Below, in pieces: positions 1 to 4,426 of a stretch of 8,279 nt of DNA. The notes below the pieces were generated by a model that worked only from the letters and a program-made list of their open reading frames with translations, ran no database searches and was not told where the DNA came from. Both the position numbers and the translations under genes were made by a program. The first letter of the stretch is position 1; each line of letters starts with the position of its first letter. This DNA comes from Deltaproteobacteria bacterium (lineage in GTDB: Bacteria > Desulfobacterota > Syntrophobacteria > BM002), in NCBI GenBank assembly GCA_020350905.1, contig CP070843.1:2465115-2473393 (forward strand), given 5' to 3'.

Positions 1-1416
1 CTGAACTCCCAGATCAATGAGCCGGGTTATGGCGCTGGGTGCATCGTTGGTGTGCAAGGTGCTGAGAACGAGGTGGCCGGTAAGGGCCGACTGCACGGCA
101 TTGCTTGCTGTTTCCAGGTCTCTCATCTCACCGATCATGATGATGTCAGGGTCCTGGCGGAGAACATGGCGCAAGATGTTGGCGAAGGTGAGATTGATCT
201 GTGGCTTCACGGCGATCTGGTTGAACTGCTCATGGACCATCTCAATGGGGTCTTCTATAGTGGTAACGTTGTTCCGTTCACTGACAAGAAAGCGCAGACT
301 GGAATACAGGGTGGTGGTCTTACCACTGCCGGTAGGACCAGTAATCAGAACAATGCCGTTGGGCACCTCTATGAGCTTGCGGTATTTAATGAGGTCGGCC
401 GATGAAAATCCCAGCCCCTCGAGATCCTGCAAAAGAATGTCAGGATTCAGAATGCGCAGAACCGCCTTTTCACCAAACGCCACCGGCACGGTTGAAACCC
501 TGATTTCCGCCTCCTTGCCGCTTCGTTCCACCTTGATGCGCCCATCCTGAGGCCGTCGTTTTTCGGCAAGGTCCAGCCGAGCCAAACCCTTGATCCTCGA
601 AAGAATTGCCGGATGCACACTCTTGGGTATCCGGTAAATGGTATGCAGGAGTCCGTCGATGCGAAGCCGCACAATGGTATGGTCCCGCTTGGGCTCAATG
701 TGTACGTCACTGGCGCGCTGATCAAAACCGTAGGTGAACAGGTGGTCCACCGCATTGGTTATGTGTTGGTCGCTTGAGGAGATCTCGTCGGTCGATTGCA
801 GCCGGGTGAATTGTTCCAGGTTCCCCAGATCCACCACGGGCCGGCTCATCTGATGGTCAGCGGCGGCAATGGAACGCTTGAATCCATAGAACTCCGAGAT
901 GGTCCTGATAATGTCACTTTTAGTGCTAATCAGCGCTGCTACCCGTTTCTGTGTGACCCGCTCGATATCCTCCAGAACCTGGCGATTGAAAGGATCATAG
1001 ACCACCACGGTAATGGTCTCCAGGGAGCTTTCCACCGGGAGTACCATGTGCTTAAGGGCGAAGCTTTTCGGAATGGTTTGGGTTACCACCTCCAAATCCA
1101 ATTCCAACGGATCAATTTTCTTGAAAGCCATGCCCAGTTCAGCCGCCACTGCCCTCATGATGGCCTCTTCATCCAGACGGCCCTCTGTACCCTCTCCCGG
1201 CTCTAGTTCAATGGAGGCCAGAACATCCACTGGTGTAATCTCAGTATCGCAGCTTTGGGCGGAGATTCCCCCTCTTTTGACCCTGCAAATTTGGGCCAGC
1301 TTTTCCTGCTGCACAGGGGCCTTTTTATAGATTATCTTCTCCTGGCGTGGGCTGATCAGACCGCACCCGCGGAGTATCCCAACCAAGTATTCCAGATCCA
1401 ACCGGGTTGAACTCAT
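1..1416 (-). CDS. GspE/PulE/PilB-family pilus assembly ATPase (5' part, C-terminus outside window)
   Basis: Cytoplasmic hexameric ATPase expected to power polymerisation of type IV pilins. I translated 472 uninterrupted codons from ATG 1416. An N-terminal T2SSE-N/MshEN-like domain spans about residues 80-180 (AIMRAVAAELG at 85-95, then a FALKHMVLP block). The ATPase core follows from about residue 220. Walker A GPTGSGKT is at 360-367, the Asp box TIEDPIE at 386-392, the Walker B region DPDIIMIGEMRD at 422-433 with catalytic Glu430, and the His box with GH at 447-448 and LHTND at 454-458. The start is supported by a strong SD (TAAGGAG, 10 nt away). Family members are about 560-580 residues, so about 100 are missing, including any tetracysteine zinc motif. 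It is divergent from a minor-pilin operon, so a PilB role is favoured over type II secretion GspE, but sequence alone does not separate the two and no symbol is given. The N-terminal 25 residues lack a clear RLGxxL c-di-GMP motif. Confidence 0.93.
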   Translation of the reverse strand, partial: MSSTRLDLEYLVGILRGCGLISPRQEKIIYKKAPVQQEKLAQICRVKRGGISAQSCDTEITPVDVLASIELEPGEGTEGRLDEEAIMRAVAAELGMAFKKIDPLELDLEVVTQTIPKSFALKHMVLPVESSLETITVVVYDPFNRQVLEDIERVTQKRVAALISTKSDIIRTISEFYGFKRSIAAADHQMSRPVVDLGNLEQFTRLQSTDEISSSDQHITNAVDHLFTYGFDQRASDVHIEPKRDHTIVRLRIDGLLHTIYRIPKSVHPAILSRIKGLARLDLAEKRRPQDGRIKVERSGKEAEIRVSTVPVAFGEKAVLRILNPDILLQDLEGLGFSSADLIKYRKLIEVPNGIVLITGPTGSGKTTTLYSSLRFLVSERNNVTTIEDPIEMVHEQFNQIAVKPQINLTFANILRHVLRQDPDIIMIGEMRDLETASNAVQSALTGHLVLSTLHTNDAPSAITRLIDLGVQ

Positions 1417-1473
1417 TTACATTGTGCTCCTTAGGAAAGAATCCGGGCTAGGACTAACTCTAGAACCAAAGAC

Positions 1474-1502
1474 ATTGTCCTTGAAACCGGGGAGAGGGTC
1501 AA
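1474..1502 (-). promoter_or_regulatory. Candidate sigma70-type promoter for the ATPase gene
   Basis: On the minus strand TTGACC (1502-1497, 5/6 match to -35) is followed after exactly 17 bases by GACAAT (1479-1474, 4/6 match to -10). It would give a leader of about 50 nt before ATG 1416, with the SD TAAGGAG at 1433-1427. Spacing and position are good, but the -10 box is imperfect and no start site is known. Confidence 0.42.
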
Positions 1503-1778
1503 GCTGATTTGTCTGGCCTAATCTTATTGAATTAGTTTATAATTTCTGTTAATAAGTATTTTGACTACAGGCGCATTTACCCTTCACAGCCGTACCCCTG
1601 TGCTGCGATCTGCGAACACAAGCTACAAAGTATGCTGAACGACACGTGTTAAGTGATTATGCCTACTCTGCCCGATTGATCTAAAATGCAACTGGGTTTG
1701 TTTTTCATGCTTCTCCCATATCAGAGGACGGGAGAAAAGGATCAGAGAGTAAGGCTATGCATGTCTGGGAAAACAGTC

Positions 1779-1784
1779 TATAAT
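1779..1784 (+). promoter_or_regulatory. Candidate -10 box for the minor-pilin operon
   Basis: A perfect TATAAT lies in an AT-rich stretch 66 bases before the first pilin start codon. The hexamer 17 bases upstream (TATGCA) matches the -35 consensus at only 3/6, so an activator or another sigma factor would be needed if this is the promoter. Chance occurrence in AT-rich DNA is quite possible. Confidence 0.25.
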
Positions 1785-1837
1785 TATAAGAAGTTAACAA
1801 CTATCAAATTCTTAACAGAACCAACATCATTTCTGAG

Positions 1838-1847
1838 AAGGATGGAG
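1838..1847 (+). promoter_or_regulatory. Double ribosome binding site before the FimT/U-like gene
   Basis: AAGGA (1838-1842) is 7 nt before GTG 1850, and GGAG (1844-1847) is 8 nt before the in-frame GTG 1856. Both starts therefore have an acceptable SD and the true one is undecided. The ATG at 1842 in another frame stops after two further codons. Confidence 0.55.
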
Positions 1848-1849
1848 CC

Positions 1850-2359
1850 GTGATCGTGAATCTCCGGCGGGGGTTCACCACGCTTGAGTTGTTGGTTGTT
1901 ATTTTGATCCTGCTCATTATGGCTGCGATAGCTTTTCCCAACCTATCGGGCTGGGTAAGAAATCAACGGCTCAAGGGTGCTGCCAGGGATTTGTTGTCCC
2001 ACTTTCAGTTCGCTCGTTTGGAGGCTATTAAACATAGTACCACCATAGCTCTGGCCTTCAACCCAGGAACCGGAGGAGTAGGCAATTATACGGTTTTTGT
2101 GGATGACGGCGCAGGAGGAGGTACTGCCGGAAACTTGATCCAGGATAATGAGGCTGAGTCCACCCTGAGACGTGCCATTATGCCTGTCGGGGTCACGCTG
2201 GTCAGCACTACGTTCACAGACGATCGGGCTGGATACAATGCCCGCGGCTTTCCTGTTCTGGGGAATGGGGGAACAGTCAGGCTCAGCACAGACAGCAGAA
2301 GCTACGAGGTGGAAATGAAAAAGACCTCAGGAGGTTTGAGCCTGAATGGGCCGCTTTAG
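1850..2359 (+). CDS. FimT/FimU/GspH-like minor pseudopilin
   Basis: Small type IV prepilin of 169 aa, expected in the inner membrane before assembly and then in the tip-proximal priming complex. The N-terminus LRRG|FTTLELLVVILIL has a prepilin peptidase site between Gly8 and Phe9, Glu at +5 (residue 13) and an uninterrupted hydrophobic helix. Downstream, AARDLLSHFQFARLEAIK (44-61) is the typical GspH/FimT helix, and YNARGFPV (129-136) with GTVRLS (141-146) matches the C-terminal beta-sheet of GspH domains. A glycine-rich loop spans about 87-94. There are no cysteines, unlike the disulfide-bearing FimU of Pseudomonas. GTG 1850 has AAGGA 7 nt upstream; an in-frame GTG at 1856 is served by GGAG 8 nt upstream and would shorten the leader by two residues. 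First gene of the plus-strand cluster, followed 33 bp later by pilW. FimT, FimU and GspH cannot be separated on this evidence. Confidence 0.9.
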   Translation: MIVNLRRGFTTLELLVVILILLIMAAIAFPNLSGWVRNQRLKGAARDLLSHFQFARLEAIKHSTTIALAFNPGTGGVGNYTVFVDDGAGGGTAGNLIQDNEAESTLRRAIMPVGVTLVSTTFTDDRAGYNARGFPVLGNGGTVRLSTDSRSYEVEMKKTSGGLSLNGPL

Positions 2360-2392
2360 CCTGGATCTGGACAATCACAAGGACATCTTGGC

Positions 2393-3181
2393 GTGACAGA
2401 ACGTACAAAACGCAATATAGGTAACCTCCGAAGCGGATTTAGTCTGGTTGAACTCTTGGTGGCCATGGCGATTGCCAGCGTGGTCATGGCAGCTGTTTTC
2501 AAGATTTATACAACCCAACAAGATTCCTACGTTCTGCAAGAACAGGTTGCAGAAATGCAGCAAAACGGACGGACTGCAAAGTATGTAATGGCCAAAGAGA
2601 TCAGAATGGCAGGGTATGATCCAACCGGTCTCGCCGGCGCAGGTTTCATATCTGCCGGTGGCAACATCATACATTTCACCATGGACATTACCGGTGAGGA
2701 CGGGACCATCACCGTTCCCGGTGATGATATTACCTATGCGGTATCCAGTGGGAACTTGAAGAGAAACGACGGCGCCAACAACCAATCCGTAGTAGAAAAT
2801 GTCGAGGCTGTGGGTTTCGCCTATGCTTTCGACGCTGACGATGATGGCAACATAGACACCAGCGCTGGTGGCAATATTATTTGGGCAATCGATTCAGATG
2901 TCACCGACACTGACGATCAGCTGGATAAGTATCTGGATACCAATGATGACGGGATCATCTCTGTTGATGATGATGCGGCTGGTGCAGACTTGGCATCCCC
3001 GGTGCCTCTGGACAGAATACGGGCCGTGAGAATTTGGATTCTGGCCAGGACCGGCAGAGAGGACAGGGCTTTTGCTGATACCTCAACATATGTTGTGGCT
3101 CATCAGAGGGTGAACGTTCATGATGGCAACAGGCGCCACCTTCTGACAACAACCGTCAAGTGCAGGAACATGGCCCTCTAG
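2393..3181 (+). CDS. pilW: PilW-family minor pilin with EF-hand-like calcium loops
   Basis: Type IV prepilin of 262 aa, a component of the minor-pilin priming complex. The N-terminus has LRSG|FSLVELLVAMAIA, with cleavage after Gly15 and Glu20 at +5. The PilW signature follows: QEQVAEMQQNGR (50-60), then MAKEIRMAGYDP (66-77). The middle is unusually acidic and holds two calcium-type loops. DADDDGNID (147-155) has the DxDxDG pattern. DTNDDGIISVDD (182-193) fits the 12-residue EF-hand loop, with acidic or Asn residues at positions 1, 3 and 5, Gly at 6, Ile at 8, Ser at 9 and Asp at 12. The only cysteine is Cys257. GTG 2393 is chosen because AAGGA (2379-2383) lies 9 nt upstream and the start leaves a normal short basic leader. 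PilW precedes PilV here, the reverse of the order in Pseudomonas aeruginosa. Confidence 0.93.
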   Translation: MTERTKRNIGNLRSGFSLVELLVAMAIASVVMAAVFKIYTTQQDSYVLQEQVAEMQQNGRTAKYVMAKEIRMAGYDPTGLAGAGFISAGGNIIHFTMDITGEDGTITVPGDDITYAVSSGNLKRNDGANNQSVVENVEAVGFAYAFDADDDGNIDTSAGGNIIWAIDSDVTDTDDQLDKYLDTNDDGIISVDDDAAGADLASPVPLDRIRAVRIWILARTGREDRAFADTSTYVVAHQRVNVHDGNRRHLLTTTVKCRNMAL

Positions 3182-3337
3182 CCCGGTTATTTCATGCCGG
3201 AATCCGGATACACTGCGGGGACCTAAATACCTGATCTCAGCTTCGCTTCGCCCGGTGTGACGATTGGTAGTCTTTTTGCTCGTTTTAAATAACGAACGGA
3301 CCGTTGAGACCATGAGCATCAGACGAGTTCGAGTAAC
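3182..3337 (+). other. Intergenic spacer pilW-pilV
   Basis: These 156 bases hold no supported gene. A small inverted repeat TCGTT-ttaaat-AACGA (3280-3295) is followed by no T-run, so it is not a terminator. TTAAAT at 3285-3290 could be a weak -10 box but has no -35 partner. A 12-codon frame (3312-3350) overlaps the pilV start and is probably meaningless. Confidence 0.5.
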
Positions 3338-3808
3338 ATGCCCAAGCTGAAACCACAAGGCTATACCCTCGTAGAGATTCTTATTGCCATCACTATTTTG
3401 GCGTTTGGTCTTCTGGCAGTTGCCACCATGCAGGTCAGGGCCATCAAGACCAACGCCATTGCCAGCAGTATCTCGCAGGGACTGACCCTCGGCCAAGCCA
3501 AGGTGGAAGAGCTGATGAATCTTGCTTACAGCCACCCTGCCCTGAGTGATACAGATGGCGATGGGACCAACCAGGACGCAGACGAGGACGGTATAGATGA
3601 CGATGGGGACAACTTCGGCTTAAATCATACCGTGGGTGAAGCTGACAATAATACTCCAAAAACCAATGATGGATATACCATCTATTGGAACGTTGCCGTC
3701 GATGAACCTGTGATCAGCAGTAAGACCATCAGGGTAATTGTGACCTGGACCGAGAAAGGAAGGAGTAAGCGTATTAAGCTGGATTTTGTCAAGACCAGTC
3801 TTAGTTAG
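3338..3808 (+). CDS. pilV: PilV-family minor pilin with thrombospondin-3-like acidic loop
   Basis: Type IV prepilin of 156 aa. The N-terminus PQG|YTLVEILIAITILAFGLL has a prepilin peptidase site after Gly8. Tyr at +1 replaces the usual Phe, and Glu13 is at +5. AVATMQVRAIKTNA and LGQAKVEELMNLAY (51-64) match the PilV pattern. An Asp-rich stretch at 71-91 (DTDGDG, then DADEDGIDDDGD) reads as back-to-back DxDxDG calcium loops like thrombospondin type 3 repeats. The C-terminal half (TIYWNVAVDEP, then IRVIVTWTEKGR) looks like the beta-sheet of the pilin head. No cysteine is present. ATG 3338 is the only in-frame start before the leader and its SD is poor (only GAG at 3331-3333). It lies 156 bp after pilW, a larger gap than elsewhere in the cluster, so an extra promoter or RNA processing site is possible but not visible. 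Confidence 0.92.
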   Translation: MPKLKPQGYTLVEILIAITILAFGLLAVATMQVRAIKTNAIASSISQGLTLGQAKVEELMNLAYSHPALSDTDGDGTNQDADEDGIDDDGDNFGLNHTVGEADNNTPKTNDGYTIYWNVAVDEPVISSKTIRVIVTWTEKGRSKRIKLDFVKTSLS

Positions 3809-3829
3809 GACTGCTCCTGAAAGTCATGT

Positions 3830-3908
3830 CTCTTCCCCTAGCCCTTGCGGGGGAGGGTTAGGGTGGGGGTGTCTCCCTCCCCTTCGAAACTGGGGGCCGG
3901 GGGGGATT
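3830..3908 (+). repeat. GC-rich extragenic palindromic repeat with G-quadruplex motif
   Basis: A strongly C/G-skewed block fills most of the 128-bp pilV-pilX spacer. CCCTAGCCC (3836-3844) pairs with GGGTTAGGG (3855-3863), one G-T wobble, loop of 10. The right side reads G5-A-G3-TTA-G3-T-G5 (3849-3869), a complete four-tract G-quadruplex pattern that competes with the hairpin. A second C-rich then G-rich part follows (CCTCCCC ending at 3882, and G5-CC-G7 at 3892-3905) with TTCGAA between. Its look (CCCTAACCCTC-type strand plus GCAAGGG turn) recalls dispersed intergenic repeats common in environmental proteobacterial genomes. That it is repeated elsewhere in this genome is inference, since only one copy lies in the window. 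There is no T-run, so it is not a classical terminator. Confidence 0.6.
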
Positions 3909-3936
3909 TGATAGGTAACGGCGCAGAGTTCGCACT

Positions 3937-4425
3937 ATGAAAGCAATTGTTGACACCATAGCCAATGACAGGGGATCGGTTCTCGTGGTCGCCTTGCTCG
4001 TATTGGTGTTGCTTACGCTCATGGGCATTTCAGCCACCACCACCAGCACCATAGAGGTGCAGATGGCCGGCAATGAGAAATTTCACGACATGGCCTTCTA
4101 TGCCGCGGAGAGTGGCTGGCAGACGTCGTTGAATTGGCTGGATCGCCAGTACCCGGGAGTTACCCAGAATCTTGGCTGGGACGAGGAATCTGGGACCTTC
4201 GTCCCGGAGAACTACAACACTCCAGACTACATGGTACTGGCAGAAGATAACGATACCGAATATTCGGTAAAGATAGAATTTGTGGGCACCAGGGCTGTGC
4301 CAGGCTATGGTACGAATTTTCGTAGATTCAACTACAGGGTGAATTCAGTAGGGATTGGACCCCGCAAGGCTCGTTCAGAAGTGAGCGTGGTTGCCGGCAA
4401 GATCTTTGATACCGAAGGCTCATAG
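3937..4425 (+). CDS. pilX: PilX-family minor pilin
   Basis: Type IV prepilin-like protein of 162 aa. The N-terminus NDRG|SVLVVALLVLVLLTLMGISA is the PilX_N pattern, with the expected cleavage after Gly13. Residue +5 is Val18, not Glu, as in other PilX/GspK-type pilins, which fits a place at the very tip where no neighbour's N-terminus has to be neutralised. It continues with EVQMAGNEKFHDMAFYAAESGW (40-61), the hallmark of PilX (ERMAGN followed by AFxAAE). The rest is a short, cysteine-free soluble domain. The SD is weak (CAGAG, 8 nt before ATG 3937). It sits after the G-rich repeat and only one base before pilY1, so the two are very likely translationally coupled; PilX and PilY1 act together at the tip in characterised systems. 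Confidence 0.91.
   Translation: MKAIVDTIANDRGSVLVVALLVLVLLTLMGISATTTSTIEVQMAGNEKFHDMAFYAAESGWQTSLNWLDRQYPGVTQNLGWDEESGTFVPENYNTPDYMVLAEDNDTEYSVKIEFVGTRAVPGYGTNFRRFNYRVNSVGIGPRKARSEVSVVAGKIFDTEGS
4414..4418 (+). promoter_or_regulatory. Ribosome binding site that fixes the pilY1 start
   Basis: GAAGG inside the last codons of pilX lies 8 nt before ATG 4427. The frame stays open back to TTG 4391, but that start has no SD, overlaps pilX and would put a polar 12-residue extension before the signal peptide. ATG 4427 is therefore preferred. Confidence 0.7.
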
Positions 4426-4426
4426 C

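Larger units (their letters stand above)
1417..1849. other. Divergent intergenic region between ATPase and minor-pilin operon
   Basis: These 433 bases hold no convincing gene on either strand. The left part contains the leader and candidate promoter of the ATPase gene. The centre (about 1520-1560) is AT-rich. An 8-bp palindrome ACACGTGT lies at 1642-1649. A hairpin with arms TTCTCCC (1711-1717) and GGGAGAA (1730-1736) and a 12-nt loop is not followed by a T-run, so it is not a convincing terminator. TTAACA occurs twice, at 1794-1799 and 1812-1817, just upstream of the first pilin gene. I found no sigma54 (GG-N10-GC type) promoter of good quality. Confidence 0.7.

Noticed and set aside
17..1330. 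Several open plus-strand frames over the ATPase gene
   Set aside because: They are antisense to a frame that reads as a complete GspE/PilB family protein with all Walker and His box motifs. Their products show no recognisable motif and lack convincing SDs.
1711..1736. Hairpin TTCTCCC/GGGAGAA as a terminator
   Set aside because: It is followed by AAGGATCAG and not by a T-run, lies between divergent genes where no terminator is needed, and has a 12-nt loop.
3280..3295. TCGTT/AACGA inverted repeat as a terminator or operator between pilW and pilV
   Set aside because: The 5-bp AT-rich stem with no T-run is too weak to support a call.
3312..3350. 12-codon frame overlapping the pilV start as a leader peptide
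   Set aside because: It has no SD and no informative sequence; an overlap of this length is expected by chance.
4391..4426. TTG 4391 as the pilY1 start
   Set aside because: It overlaps the end of pilX, has no SD and would place a non-signal extension before the signal peptide. ATG 4427 has GAAGG 8 nt upstream.
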